From NCBI GenBank assembly GCA_005406025.1, contig BGZK01000095.1, forward strand, positions 620,001 to 684,000: DNA of 64,000 nucleotides, written 5' to 3'. This DNA is from Eumeta japonica (lineage: Eukaryota; Arthropoda; Insecta; Lepidoptera; Psychidae). Below, one piece after another: positions 9,971 to 23,400 of the stretch (the stretch's first letter is position 1; each line of letters opens with the position of its first letter). The translations under genes and the position numbers were made by a program. The notes under the pieces are model-generated. The model saw nothing but the letters and a program-made list of their open reading frames with translations. It was not told the DNA's origin and did not search any database.

Positions 9971-12900
9971 GTTAGAAAACTTTTCAGTGGTGTAAGCTTA
10001 TGTTGTAACTTAATATAAATCTCATATTATTGTATAAGGGTATAAATATACCCACATATAATTATAAATAAAGTAATAACGAGAAATATTGTACAACTGA
10101 TCAATAAATATATTGATCTCAAATGAATACACTTTTTCATTTAAATACTTGAATCCTTGGATCCATTTATAATTTACAATATATATATATATATTAGATT
10201 TTCATTTTGAGAAAATTAAAACCTTTTTTTTTGAGTCATAATATCTCAGAAAGTATTGAACCTATCGGTATAGAACCACAGCCAATCGACGTGAAATTAT
10301 CTGTAGATGGTTCTCGGTTTTCTATAATTAAAAAAAAATAATAGCGTGATTGCTTGGATGTTCGTCACGCGTAAGCGGCCAGGCGGGTTGTAATAAAATT
10401 TTCCATAGAAATGTTCTCGAAAGGGACATCATTAAAATATCATTAAAACGTAGTTTATCTTAATTAACATGCCATGAATGTCCAAAAAGGAATGAAAGTG
10501 GCATCGGACCGGTATTAGAATTAAAAGTGGGCACTGGGACTGAACCTGACAGTGGAACCGGAATTTACATTGGAAATGAAACTGTAATCGAGATTGGAAT
10601 TGGTGGGAATTTATTTTACGTATACGCGAGCGTAACCGAAGACATATTTTAATTATAAAAAAAAAACAATAACTTCCAATTTCTAAATTTAATTTACGGC
10701 GAATTGGCTACATCTGTGTGATATATATATATATGTTGCCAAGTTGGTTTGAACTCCTAGTTACTATAACGATTTTAAATTACTGATATTTAATTAAAAA
10801 AAGGCCAAAAGGACATACAAAGGATACGACATATAAAAGGGTCCGCAAATAGATTTGTTCATTCGCCTTCATTTGTTTTTAGGTAGAATACGTATATTAT
10901 TTCAAAACAGGATATTTCCGTGGGTAGACACTTTATAAATATTGTAAGTCGCATAAAAGGTTATGCGACTGAGGGCAGCCAATCGATACTTCATTTTTTC
11001 GCATATTGTTTCGCCCGTTTGTTACCTGTGCCTTTAAAAGTGATTTCAATTTGCGTTAGATATGGTAATGCTCGGTTGTTGTGCGTTTTGAAATTCGTGT
11101 CATGAAGATTATAGTCGACTTCCACGAATATGACGAACAAATCGTAAAATGTGACAATGGTCTTGTTCTTAAAACGATGTGCATGCGCATGCATCTAATT
11201 CGCGTTTCGTACGGTTACACAATAAATCTATGTATTTCTTAGACTGAAGTTGCTCCAAATCTAAACGTGCTCTTGGTCCTCTTGAATTCGTTTTGCAATT
11301 CTGCGGCGTGAGTCTCTGATCAGTTTAGTTAAAGGATGAAATTTCGGTCGCCTTTAATTGTTATCGGTCATTATTTTTAGTTATATGTACATAATTAGCC
11401 GTTACCCATCCGCTTCGCCGGGCTTAATATTAAAATTTAGCGATGACATTTTTTTTTATGATCCAATTATACGCGCGGTTTCGTCCACACAAATACGCCC
11501 ACACACTCCTCTCCACTCATGCCGCAACCGCTCATCAAGTCACAAAGGTAAGGTTTTGATGTTGGGTGTGCGTGTGCGTCTATGTATATAATACATATAA
11601 ATTATATACGTATATATACATAGAGTATATACTTGAAATAATTTTTATATCTCTACACGATCACGCTAAACGTATTAGTTTCAAAGTAGGAAACCCTATC
11701 TAATTTCAATTCGTAATTCGTAAAATTTCATACTTAATGTTCAAGTAAATTTAAAGACATAAAATATTTATGCAGGTAGGCCATTCCTTACTATTACTGT
11801 TGCGAAGTCGCTTTTCATAGAATGCTCTAGACGATTTTACGAGTTATTTTATTTCTTCTTCGACCGTTCGCTTTTTATCTGTTAATCTCATTACAGGTCC
11901 ACTTCTGGTCTAATGAAAACTTCTCTTTAGAAATGTCGTATATCAGCTTTGGTGCCGACTAATTTTTTTATAAAGCTCGTTTCCGAGAATTATGAAATAT
12001 AGGAGTATTTAGAAAACAATTTTGAACTTATTGCTTTCATTTAAAGCAGGGGAGATGCGGCGTCGCTGTTGTTAAGGTCTCGTAATAAAACGCAAAACAC
12101 CTAATAGTTAAATCATACTTGTACGTTGGTATGTCACAGCTTTATGATTCCGGCATTTTGTCCTTGATTCCTATGAAATTGCAGAAACAAGTGTCTTATG
12201 TAAAATGCCGTATGAGAAAGTAATTTTGAAAAAACTATATTGAGTCTTCGGCACATAAAAATGAGAAAAATAGTTTCTTTGCATGTCCAATTTTGTCGGG
12301 TATCGTATAAAACATAGGTGACTAAAATAGCTCTTAAATTCTTCAAATGACTTTTTCTCTTAGACTGACTATTTTCTAATATATTAACTTTCAAAGTTTT
12401 GTGCCTACCTTCCTAACTTTTAAACCACGTGTTTGGATTATAAAAAAAAAATCTTATGATAGAAATTCTTGATTTGATTATTATGTCTACGACTAAAAAT
12501 GAAAATCACAAACAAGCCGACATCGAGAATTCTAGAGATCTGGTTGCGGGTACATTGACAGGCAAACGGGCATTGGGAACATTTACTTTTCTTGGCAACC
12601 AGTGCGTTAACGTGAAGTGGGATAAAGTGTATAGTGTTCTAATGGTTCCGTAGTGAGTTGTTTATCTATAAATTGCATGAAAATTGAACCATGTCTTTCT
12701 TGCCCGTTTTGCTATTTACTCTTTTTAATTCAATTCTCGAATCCCGACTGTCGTAAGTCGGAGCGATATTCATTACATGTAAAGAAATAAAATGCAATTC
12801 CTAATTTTCGAATGTGTTTGTGAGGTTACCGTGGTTTTAGATAGAGACAGGGTTTTTTCAATATAATTGTAGATAATTGAGTCTTTTTGAAACTTTTGAA

Positions 12901-13850
12901 ACACGAGAAATTTGATATAATAGTTGAATGATTATGTACGGCACCAATTACAAATATGCGAGATATTCAATATTCTAAAGGGTAAGACTGGCATGTTATT
13001 TGAAGAATTAAAAAAGTATTTTGTAACAAGAGAACGACGGGAAATGTATATAGAGGATTCGATGTAATGTTATAGATTATACATCTAGGCAAATTGAAAA
13101 CGCAAGTTGAAAAGCGTGAAAAATCAGTATGAGCGTTTTTATCAGTGAATCATAATAACATAGAAAAATTACATGTAGTGATTGATCGATTGATTGTACA
13201 ACATTTATTTATATATGTTTTGCTATAAATTATTAAATATTTATTTATGCAGAATTATTAATGTTTCAGAATAATCATTTGAAGCACAGAGTTATTTGTA
13301 ATAGTCAAGATCCGGTATTAGAAATATATATCTCATCTGTTATTTGACAATGTCAAAGATTATATTTTAGATAATGTACACATAGATAGGTAGCGAATGA
13401 GTTGCCCAGCTAAATTGTATACTAGTTAAACAATATAATTTCTAATTGACTTTTTTTGGATCATCTTTTCCGATTTGTTATTCATAAAACTCGAGCATTA
13501 GCCGATAGAATATGACGCAAAGAATTGCAACAATGAAGATTGTCTACTTTCAATTACCATAAACAATACATATTTATGAATCAAAAAGCTTTTCTGTTCA
13601 AAATATACATCTATCAAAACGAGATTTTTCCGATGGCGTCAGCGCGCTCCAATGAAATATGGATGAAAGTCGCATTAAATATCACATCATGACATCAAAA
13701 ATTGTTTTGCTCACACATTGATTTATCAATAGCAAATTGTTTCATTGTATATTTTTGAACAGTTGTACAAATTAAACATTATTAAATAGTTATATTAATC
13801 AATTATAATATTATTAAATATAAAAATTCTATAATATCTTTGTAGTTTTA
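9971..13850. other. AT-rich DNA with Helitron-like fragments, no gene
   Basis: Contains a (TA) run at about 10,180; a Helitron-like body at 10,200-10,650 with GGRAYY-type text and an eroded tail; and a short minus-strand tail fragment at about 11,395-11,430 (CCCGGCGAAGCGGATGGG on the minus strand). The remainder, including 11.6-13.8 kb, is AT-rich with only short random frames. No coding region is supported. Confidence 0.35.
10200..10655 (+). mobile_element. Helitron-like body with GGRAYY tract, eroded end
   Basis: Text of the kind CAGAAAGTATTGAACC...GTAGATGGTTCTCGGTTTT is followed by a degenerate purine tract (GGGCACTGGGACTGAACC, GGAACCGGAATTTACATTGG) and an eroded tail TATACGCGAGCGTAACCG. 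Similar GTAGATGGTTTTAGGTT text recurs near 51,025. Ends are uncertain and there is no open frame. Confidence 0.4.
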
Positions 13851-14045
13851 CTAGCTGTCCCGCCCGCTTCGCTGGGTAATTTTTATTTATAAATAAAATG
13901 GCGAAAGATTTACGGAATTCTAAAAATGAGTAGCCTAATGAACCATCTACAAATCATTCCGCATGGAATGGTCCCAGTCCCATGTTTATACGTTTAGTAG
14001 TTTTTACGTGATTATGGAACAAAGACAACCTATTTTCATTACATA
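13851..14045 (-). mobile_element. Helitron-like 3' end, minus strand
   Basis: Read on the minus strand, the unit ends CCCAGCGAAGCGGGCGGG then ACAGCTAGT, with CTAG at 13,854-13,851. This matches the CTAG-type ends elsewhere in the window. The internal text (TACGTTTAGTAGTTTTTACG on the plus strand) is the usual inner text of such lepidopteran repeats. No coding content. Confidence 0.5.
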
Positions 14046-17000
14046 TAGATCTTATTCTTACTTATTTTGTAATAGTGAGGCTACACTACACCGGAATAAC
14101 AAAAACAAACAAATTGGCCTCGCCACCGACCTTTTTTTTTGAAGGCTCATATTTTTAGAGTTACTGAGAAATAAAAACAAAATACACGAAAGATAACAGT
14201 CAAAAGTGTATGATATCAATATTATGTATATATAAAAAAATCGTATTGTCAGTCAGCAGTAAGTGAAAAGTACACTTTGCTCTCCGGGAGGTCAGATAAG
14301 CGCGAGTTCAAAGCGGGGAAGGGCTCAAAGGGACCGCAAACTACGGGACTAAAATTTAACCCAAACACTGCTCAGCGAATTTCTAACACGATCCGAACAA
14401 AAAAAATCCCTTTACTGGGACAAAATGTATTTACGAATCATAAAAAAAATATATATTACATATTAACAATCGATATCACAATTATTTTTTCCTTATTTTA
14501 GGGAGGAATAAGTGTACGTCTATTTATTTCAGTTCGTAATTAGATAAATCAATTATCTCGTATCCGCCTAAAGCGACCGCCAACTAAGCCACTGTACGTG
14601 TTAATAATCCGACGGAATGAGTATTTTCTTGCTTTTGATCAGGCAAATTGAATACAACACGATTCGTTATTCGATATAATGAATGCTTCAATGCCTTTGT
14701 TCCACAGAATTACAAAACAAAAAACCCCTACATAAACTGTGAGGGTGTGGTAATGAAATGGGTGTTTGAATAACAATTTTGCTGTTCGTGTTAGTCGGAA
14801 TGAATATTTTACATGTCGAAGGCTTGTCTATGTCTTGGGAATTCTCTTTTTTGGGTCAACGTCTAAGAGTCTGAATTCTTCTTCGCTATAATCTCACGGA
14901 CTGTAAATAATCTCTATTCACTGTTAGACGACGCAAACCATTACTTTTTTATCGTTTTCAATGTTTGACATTAAACGAAGTTCCGGTGTAGCGTTAGTTT
15001 CTTTGGTTATAAACCTATTAAATAAAATTGCACGGAAGCATCTAAATTTATAAATGTCTACTTTTTGTGGTCATCGCTGCCCACCGACATTAGCAACCTC
15101 AAAAATTCAATAGGATGTTGCCGGCCTCTTGGAAAGTAATAGGATATCTGATAAACGGGGGATTGTTGGAAAGAGTGGGGTGTTGGAGAGGGAGTGAACC
15201 ACTGGTGTTCTCACTTACTGGACGAAAACTAACAGCGTAAGCTATCACTTTGTCTGTATTCTGTGAGAGTGGCATCTCAAGGGTCGAGCCGGACCATTTT
15301 TGTACTGTGCGAGAATCATTTATTTGTGTGTTGTAAGCAGCAACTGTGGCGTTACAATTAAATTAGCTTACTAGTATAACATGGTTACAAAGAACGATAA
15401 TAACAATCTATATTTGTAAAAAAATCTGGTACAAAACGAGCTAATTACTTACCGGCATAGCACAATTGACTGATTCGGACCCAACAGGCATCTGCGTGTG
15501 AGTGTTATTGTATAACAGAGCAGGAATAGCATAAGTCATTTACGTACTACTCGGATAACTTTAAATCGCACTACTTCATTGTCACGTCACATGCTGAAAA
15601 TACACTCTAATCTATTTTTATAATTTGCGAAAAGGAGTATAACTTCAACAATTTCCATCTTGACATATCTAAGCCAACATTTTCCTCGCTAATTCGTGTA
15701 AAACTCTGATATTTAGATTTCTTTTGTGAGTGACCATTTTGTTTCTATTTTTGTTTTCACAGTTTCGTTTATATATGTGAAATACTTTTTGAATCTCTCT
15801 TCTTTTTTTTTCAAGCAAACAAGCTTACGTTTGGCGTCCAACTTGAGGCTAGGCTCAGAGGTTGCAGAAATTATTTCAGTCAGGGTGTTCGATGTATAGC
15901 TGGTTCCGAGTGTGTCCGTATACGGTGCGGCACGGAAGATAGGTAGCAAACTCTTCGTGCCGTCACCGAGAGATGGAACTGCTGCAGGGGCGGCTGACCT
16001 GTGATGTGTTGGATACGCACGTGTACTTCTGAAAACGTGTACCTCAAAGAAGCCTGCACTGGTATTGTGATGTGGCGGAAAAAGTTGTGACTTTTTGCGC
16101 CAACAATGGACTCCGTTTATTGTATGTATCAAACATATTACAATTCAATTGTTTTTATGTTATTTCTCAAATGTATTTTTTATACCAATAAAATTGATTT
16201 TAATACTATATTAAAATCAATGAGTCAGATATTAATTTGAATATGAATTCCACTGTTAATGAGGAAAAATAAACAAAGAATTGTTTGTTTAGTATTTTCC
16301 TTTAAAAAGATGTACTTTGCATATACATGTCCACATAAACTTTGTGAAAGGTGGTATCTATTAATCTATGTAACCACTAAGCACCACAGCTATTAGAATA
16401 ATTTAACTTCTTTAACTTGTGCTTTTCATGTTCACGGCTTAATTGCCAATATGAAATTGCAAATGATAGGACATTTAGTCTACTTTTCGCAGTTTGAACC
16501 CAACATGAAAAGTTGCCAATCCATTGTTATACATAGGTTTCACACAGGTTTCAAACAGGTAATATACTATTGCATGTTTTCTGTTTTGTGTAATATATAA
16601 ATGTATTAAAGTTTAGAAATCTTTTTGGTACATGCTCGCGATCGACCACACAGCTTTTGGATTTAAAGTAGAGTGTCTGTAAAATGCATTAATGTTACAC
16701 CATTTGGTTCAATCAAGCCTTTATAATCGACAAGAAAACAATTTACAATATAAATAACCATTTCTATGACCATTGATAAAATCTAAGTCCAAGCGCTTCA
16801 AAGGACAGGATTGTATTTATTTGAACTTATATTATTTCGCATGGATCTTTACACGTGTCTATTTCACAAGTTCATTTAGTCAGTGTTATTTATGTGCATC
16901 AATTACTCGTATAGAAAAAACGGTAATCGTTTTCTCACTTTTGACATTATTTTCAAAAGAGCACTTTAATGAAGTTTTGAAAAAAGTCACATCTGACAAA

Positions 17001-18085
17001 TTTTGGTTCTTTAACGTTTTACAATAAAACATATTGTACGTTTATAACGATAACTATTTACAATGAAACTGATATTTAATACTAGAATTTGGAATAACTT
17101 TTATTAATAAATACTTGACTTATATATTATGTTACCTTTAATTAATTACTGATCAAGACACCGTGCGAAATATTCGCTCGGGTAGGCTGGCGTTACGTAT
17201 TTGTGGAGGCAACAAGTATCAAAGTTAATTTTAGGTTGTATACTCATGTGTTTATTACGTTATATGTATCTTCAGTGTCTAACAATTAATCAGTAGATCG
17301 TAGTTGATGGATGAACAGATGGGGCATAATTTGATCAATAAGATGCAACTTGGATTATGGAAACTAATAAAATAATTCCATTTACTCGAGTCAAAGCCAA
17401 ACCAATGGCTCGAAAATATTTAATTTGATTCAAATTAAGTTTCCGGTAAAAAGGAAAAATAAATAAGATATAGATAGATCTTTTTTTTAATGCACCATTT
17501 TGGTTCGTGTAGTAAGTTGCGTATTTGGGTTGGTTCCAATAATATTGTCATAGTTAATTCAAACCTTATCTCTTAGAAAATACAGTGAAATAACAAATGA
17601 AAAAAAAAAATCATACGTTCCTTGTAATCGCAATTAATTCGTAGCTGTTTATATTTATTTGTCGTTTTAGACAAATGAAACAAATCGGTTTACTTTCTTC
17701 GCACCTATTTCTATTTTAGTTACATTTGAATTTCAATTTATTCAACATATTATTAATTTAAAAAAAATGGATAGCGATTTACTCGGTATACGATCTCGTG
17801 GAATTCCCAAAGGGAATAGACACGGTCTCGGTGCAGATTGGCGGATCAAAATCAGATTTATTATTTAATATCAGATAGACGTCCCATAAAATTACCAAGT
17901 TTTCGCTTCATTGAACATATGCAAGTATCCCAGAAATATTTTTAGTTGAACGATGTCGATGCTAATGATGTTGATGTTGTTGTTGTTGATGATGATGATA
18001 ATAATATGATGATGATTAATTAAAAAGTACTTACTTTATCTGTAATCATGTTAGTAAAAGAATATAAAAAAATCGACAGACTTTA
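14046..18085. other. Non-coding stretch; GC-richer blocks at 14.28, 15.1 and 15.9 kb
   Basis: Three blocks rise above the AT background: 14,275-14,345; 15,115-15,305 (TTGCCGGCCTCTTGGAAAG, GTGAGAGTGGCATCTCAAGG), which reads like an old repeat; and 15,840-16,080, open on the minus strand for 139 codons but with no in-frame ATG after its TTG start. A GAT/TGT trinucleotide microsatellite lies at 17,950-18,016. I see no convincing gene. Confidence 0.3.
17950..18016. repeat. GAT/TGT trinucleotide microsatellite
   Basis: A run of GATGATGTTGATGTTGTTGT followed by GATGATGATGATAATAATAT. Simple repeat, low complexity. Confidence 0.9.
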
Positions 18086-18157
18086 TTGGTTCTAGTTTTT
18101 CGTATCGCGTCCTCAAATTTTGAGATTGTTTTGATAACAATAAGATATCGTGGTGTG

Positions 18158-18421
18158 ATGGATCTGATCTCACGATGGAAGCCTAAGTCGGAAACGGAGT
18201 TTTTCGATAACCCTTCGTTGGTAAAACGACCGAGTTTGGACACATTCGATAGTCAATCCATTACGTATAGCAGCAAAGTCTTGACAATGAAATTAAAATG
18301 TCGGGCAACGTTATCTTCAGTGGTTACACGTGAATACTTTCTTTCGAAATTTAGCAATTTAGTGCGGGATGCTTCAGTTTCCGTTTATAAAAAACAAGCC
18401 GTCGATATTGTTTTACAATAA
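18158..18421 (+). CDS. Unrecognised 87-residue open frame, candidate exon or TE fragment
   Basis: From the ATG at 18,158 the frame runs 87 codons to a TAA at 18,419; the open stretch extends about 24 codons upstream without a stop. Its base composition is less AT-biased than its neighbours. The protein begins MDLISRWKPKSETEFFDN and ends YKKQAVDIVLQ; it is basic and hydrophilic, with no signal peptide or membrane segment. The stop codon overlaps an AATAAA, so this could be a 3'-terminal exon with a very short 3' UTR. I do not recognise the family. It may also be chance or part of an unknown transposon. Confidence 0.25.
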   Translation: MDLISRWKPKSETEFFDNPSLVKRPSLDTFDSQSITYSSKVLTMKLKCRATLSSVVTREYFLSKFSNLVRDASVSVYKKQAVDIVLQ

Positions 18422-19684
18422 ACTTCTTATTCGCCTTAAAAAGTGATAGTTTTATTAATAACAAACTGTATGAAATACATTGTACAAAAACAAGAATTAA
18501 TTTTATGCTTTTTAGTGTGTCGTTTTTGTTAAATGCAAATACCGAAGTAATACAGTCGAAACAAATAACAAATTCAAAGTTGCTTCCACATTTAATTAAA
18601 ACATGAATTAAATTGCGATCAGCTCGTATTTAAAAATTATTGATATTTAATAATAATAGAATTATAAACTAAAAAAAATAGTTTTCGAGAACATAAACTC
18701 GAATCACTGTCGAAATCAAAAATAAGTGGGATCGGGATTAAAATCAATCCCGGAATTGGAACTCAGATCGGAAATGGACATATTTTGTTATTTGATTATA
18801 TATTCTATATTAGAGTGATTTAAGGAAATTGTCGTATTACTTCTGTATAGATATTCGAATGTTAATCACCTGAATAAAATCTATGAAACGTTAAGAAAAC
18901 CCATACACATGTGCTAGACCTATTTCGACGCAAACATATGTCCAATGTTTATAAATGATTACTGATATTCTAGGGATTAGAATATCCACTAGCAACGCTA
19001 GCTTGAGCCGATCAGGTTGCACTGCATTAGTGTTTTTCTAAGTTATGAACATAAATCATTTAACATTTGCTCTAGTTTCAGAAGAATATATTATAACAAA
19101 ATCCATAAGTTGAGAAAGTTCAGCAGAATTTTAAACAACATGTGAAGTTAAGACTACAAACTCAGAAGAGTAGAACAACCTACTTTGATCTTAGAAGATA
19201 CCCGTGCCCTGCACAAGAACTTTAATTGGATTGAGCAAGTACATAATTTTCCAATCGAATTGGAATTACTAGAGCCCTGCCTATTCTGACTCAGTATTGT
19301 GATTTACAACGCATTATATATGTATAAACATATATAGTTCCTATCTAAATCTAAGACATATCTTCCAAAATAATTTTGGGGAAATTTCAACAATCGCTTA
19401 CCCAATAAAGATAACGGAATAACAATGACGTGAATCCCGTTGCCGGCGTCAAACCACTGTCAACATTGTGGATTCCCGTGTGTTATCTGTGACGCAGGCA
19501 AAAATTTAAAACTTATTTGCGTACAGCTCGGCGTAAGAAAATGATGAGCTCCTTATCTGAGTTTGAGGACGTTGAATTTGATTCTATCGTAAATTCTAAC
19601 TGGTCATGGTTGCGGTTATAACCCCGAAAAAAATAAACATTTTGTTAATATAAAAATGACGTTATGTTAGATTGTAATCATATC
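18422..19684. other. AT-rich DNA, short GGRAYY fragment
   Basis: Nothing coding. A short purine tract at 18,725-18,780 (GTGGGATCGGGATTAAAATC) is a fragment of the Helitron-associated GGRAYY family. A slightly GC-richer patch at 19,430-19,500 is unexplained. Confidence 0.35.
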
Positions 19685-19965
19685 GTTGGTAGAGCAGTGA
19701 AGTTTGAGTGGTCAAGAGCGTCGTCTTCTATTTAGAAGGTATAAGGGTCAATCCAGATTACGGGCAAATTGACTAACGAGTTTTTAACTTAATCTCAACG
19801 TGCTTCTGAGAGTATGTTAAGCTGTCGGTCCTGGACTTAGTTGTTGCATTGTGAAGAAGATTGTTGACATCCTCCTACCCGTACTGGAATAGCGCCAAAC
19901 CCCTCAATCTATACATATACAACGGTGGAACCCGATGCGTGTGCACAATGAAGGTATGTATGAAA
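19685..19965 (+). mobile_element. tRNA-derived SINE, copy 1
   Basis: A tRNA-like head contains the B-box-like GGGTCAATCCAGA, followed by the body block ACGGGCAAATTGACTAACGA and then AACTTAATCTCAACGTGC. The same body block follows a tRNA-like head at 28,041-28,285, and a shorter form occurs on the minus strand near 35,700. That order (pol III box, shared body) is a SINE. Boundaries are approximate; no clear target duplication seen. Confidence 0.6.
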
Positions 19966-20394
19966 AATAGAGAGGGAACAATAAGAAAACAGTAAATAAT
20001 ATAAGAGAAAAAAAGGTCTTAGCATTTTTGAAGTTATACTTCTTTTAGCGCATTATGAAAAAATGATGAGATTGAATTTTTATCGGGTTGTCACGAAAAG
20101 TTCAGTATAAAGTTGCTCGCAAGAGGTTTAGCGAGCTACTTCAGACCACTAATAAATGATGTGCCAATTCAGTTACCATCGGAAGATGCTACGGCAGTGG
20201 ACCCAATTTAGAAATAACGTTTACATATTCCAATTTATGACTTAATAATTGTTATAATTTCAAATAAGAAGATAAAATTGATATTACACTTTGTATAAGA
20301 AAATAAATATTACTTTAACTATTCAAATTTGAATCAAACTTTATTATTTTGTTACACCAAAGAACTTCTTACATGCGTAAATAAGTACATATTG

Positions 20395-20545
20395 AAATTT
20401 TTTTTGTCTGTTTGTCTGTTCGCGCAAATCTCTGAAATTACTGAACGGAATTTGATACGATTTTCACTGGTAGATAAATCTTCGCTTAGAACAAAATATA
20501 AGCTTTATCTATGGAGCTACCTGAATAAAAAAAAATTATTTCAGA
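20395..20545 (+). repeat. Microsatellite-associated lepidopteran repeat fragment
   Basis: GTCTGTTTGTCTGTTCG is followed by text of the kind AAATTACTGAACGGAATTTG and GATTTTCACTGGTAGATAAA. This is the usual arrangement of a TGTC microsatellite plus 'ACTGAACGGATTTT' tail common in moths and butterflies. It makes the 93-codon frame across it meaningless. Confidence 0.5.
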
Positions 20546-20697
20546 ATCTGATACAACCAGTGCTCGGTGAAAAACGAAGACCAATTCCAATATTTACTGC
20601 AAGTTGTTAAACAACATCGAGCAAAATATTCTAATTGTAAAAAAAACAATTTTTATAACTATAAAAATTTCGATTTCGACCTTCTGGCTCGTTCACT

Positions 20698-21083
20698 TTG
20701 GGAATCAGGAGCCTTAAATTCTTGATTTCGTACAAAAATTTTAGAAAAAAAAAAATTCCTAGAATTAAAGGCGTACAAAAAAAATATCATTGCCTTATAA
20801 GTGAGCACAGTGATCACGAGAGTGAAATAGAATCTGCCATATTTATGAACACTAAATTAAAGAGCGAATTCGCCAAAACGTATATTAAATCCATTGATCT
20901 GAGTGATCAGAGCGATTGCTTGCAAGCGCAGGTAAGTGAAACGGACGTCTGATGTGACCGGTACGAGCGATCACTGCTCCAGACGCAAGCTCGTCAGGAA
21001 GAGCTGCATAATAGACGAAAAAGGACGCATGAATTACAACACCAAACATGTTTAAGTAAAGTGGATCAAAGGATCGAATTGTG
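20698..21083 (+). pseudogene. LINE ORF1 remnant, coiled coil
   Basis: The frame runs 84 codons to a TGA (20,950-20,952) and continues in the same frame for 43 more codons to a TGA near 21,081. The text across the stop is continuous in character: heptad-like, charged and leucine-rich (LKSEFAKTYIKSIDLSDQ before the stop, SLLQTQARQEELHNRRKR after it). This is the coiled-coil type of segment seen in ORF1 proteins that bind RNA. The internal TGA is most simply a decay mutation. The start shown is a non-ATG codon, so the true start is probably lost. Confidence 0.5.
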
Positions 21084-21432
21084 AGACTCGATGTGAATAA
21101 TACGGCACGGATTGACACGCAGAAAATAAGTATTGTGCTGAAATTTATAAATTTATAAGACGTTCTAAAAAAAAGCACTAAACGATTTAATATTAGTAAT
21201 AAAAATATAATAATAAGAAAAAAAAACAAAATTTAGAATTACTCAAATCTATAAAATTGTATGAACAAAAATTTATTGAAAAGGATTCTGAGAGACAAAG
21301 TCTATTTTATGCCATTGCCACGCTTTAGTAACTAACTTCACAGCGGCAGCAGTTTCGTGCGTTATACTGTATATACGAGCCGATGGGCTTTCAGCTCAGC
21401 CGCCGCTTAAATAGGCGGAACATACTCAATAT

Positions 21433-21760
21433 TTGTATACCAGGGTGAAGCCCTTGAATCACATGAAATTAATGAAAAAAATTGTTAAAAGAATTATCTA
21501 TTCTATTACCGTAATTAATTTTTTAATCGGTAGAAGAGAAATGGTTGACAAAAAAGATATAGTAAGCTGTTTTACAAAACTAAATAGTACGAAAAATGTA
21601 AATTTGGTAATTTTGTTCGCTTTTCTATTTAGCCAAAGCTTGTCACAAAATGAAAATGATCATCGACATAAAGTGAATATTAATATACATACATTAATTT
21701 ACACAAATTTCATTTTATGGACACCAATAAAATTATTGGTTAATATTTTCTCTTGACAAG
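21433..21760 (+). pseudogene. LINE ORF1 C-terminal segment, possibly esterase-like
   Basis: A 107-codon open frame precedes the endonuclease text. It contains NVNLVILFAFLFSQSLSQN, which resembles the core strand and following loop of the esterase-like domain found in ORF1 of some CR1-group LINEs. The match is short and from memory only. The position between coiled coil and endonuclease fits. The frame starts at TTG, not ATG. Confidence 0.35.
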
Positions 21761-21780
21761 AAGGAAGTATTGTAAAATAT

Positions 21781-22442
21781 GTACAATCTGGTGCATCAAA
21801 ATGTACAGACAATGTCTAGTGAGGAACTTATAATTAAATCATTCATAACTTATAATGACATTGATATATTATTCATATCAGAAACCTGACTTAGAAGTCA
21901 CTACTTCCAGTTTAATTTCAGTATACATCAGGTAGCAAGTTCGTTCGACAAAGAAAAAGCTATACTTGGTGGTCCTCATAATAGCTAAAAATAATGAAAA
22001 ATACAAAGAACGTACAGATATTGTGAGCCTATCTGTTCAGCGAAAAATTGAAGTGGCCTGAATAGAACTAGAGCAGCTTATTGTATTAAGCGTATACAGA
22101 CCCTCAATTTCATCATATGATGTCTTTGAAAAAATAATAGATGATATTTTGTACGAAATAAGTACTATTAATAGATTTATTGCTATTTATAGCGATTTCA
22201 GTACAAACTTATTGAAAAATTCTTGTCTAAATACGAGAATTAAATCCGTGTTCCAATTTTATCATTTAGAAAATTTATATTTTGAAGCGACTAGATTCAT
22301 AGCTACTTTGTCATCCTGTCAGGATAATATATTCACGAATAATAAGCCAGAGTTTAAGTCGGTTATAAATAAATTATCATCTGACCATTGTGGACAGCTA
22401 ATTACTTTTGAAACGAATGCTACAAAGAAATATAAAGCGTAA
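21781..22442 (+). pseudogene. LINE ORF2 apurinic/apyrimidinic-type endonuclease remnant
   Basis: The first part reads MYNLVHQNVQTMSSEELIIK and then NDIDILFISET, the N-terminal signature of LINE endonucleases (the LxHxNxxS and ISET motifs). A stop replaces the tryptophan that normally follows SET. The later part (22,149-22,442) contains INRFIAIYSDFSTNLL, a decayed form of the GDFNxxL motif, with SDH at the end, as in the catalytic SDH box (LSSDHCGQLITF). The D and H are still readable, but at least two frameshifts and several stops lie between the parts. It nicked the target DNA in the living element. Confidence 0.75.
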
Positions 22443-23400
22443 GATAAAAATTGTCTGTGAACACTGGTCGTCTTGAGCGGTTTACAAATAGTATATTAAA
22501 GAAGTTAAAGTGAATAGATATATAAAGTATAAATATAAATCAAGTATAAATAGATGTACAAAGTTTTTATACATCTATGCTAATTTCTCATTTTTAAGGA
22601 CCCGAATGAATGGTATGGTTTACTGTTAACCATAGTCGTAATTCGAATAGTCGTAAATTCGATTATTTTTGTTAACTACGTAAGAAAATATTCCGAAGTA
22701 TTTAAGCGTGGATGTGAAGCGGCAAAATTATTGTTTATCAGTAATAAGTTAAAAAAGAACAGAGATACGATAAAAAATACTTAGAATATAATTAATAGTG
22801 AAATTGGAAAACACGCATACCCTCATAAAGAATTTTAATTAAAAATTGATGATAAAATTTTAAACAAGGACAGAAATTGCCTAGATTTTGAAAAACTCTG
22901 CTAATATTGCAGTTTTAATTACACAATCTCTGAAATCATTACCCACTCTTGCTGAATCGTTCTCGAAATAAATGTTGATGCTTGTGGTATTATTTTCAAT
23001 TTTCTCATATCAATTACAATGCAGTTATTAAAAATATTTAAATGTTTAAAGATGAAAACAAACTGCCAATCTTGATGACCTTTTTGTAAAAATAATAGAT
23101 TTAATAATAAACTATATTCCATAATGCTTAGTATTGATTTTTAATGCTTGCGTTGATTGTCTTGTTTCCTGATCTAATGAAACAAAATAAAGTTATTACA
23201 TTAGTCGAATCCACTGGAATATCTGATTGTACTAACTTTAGACCGATGTCAACACTACTGACACCCAATAAAATTTTGAAAAGTTTAATTATTGATGTAC
23301 GATTATAACAATAATTTGATGAACATTAAAGAGTTTTGATTCACAAAAGAGAGCGACCTTTTGTGAATCCAAACTCTTTGTTGTTGTTGTTGAGCACAAG

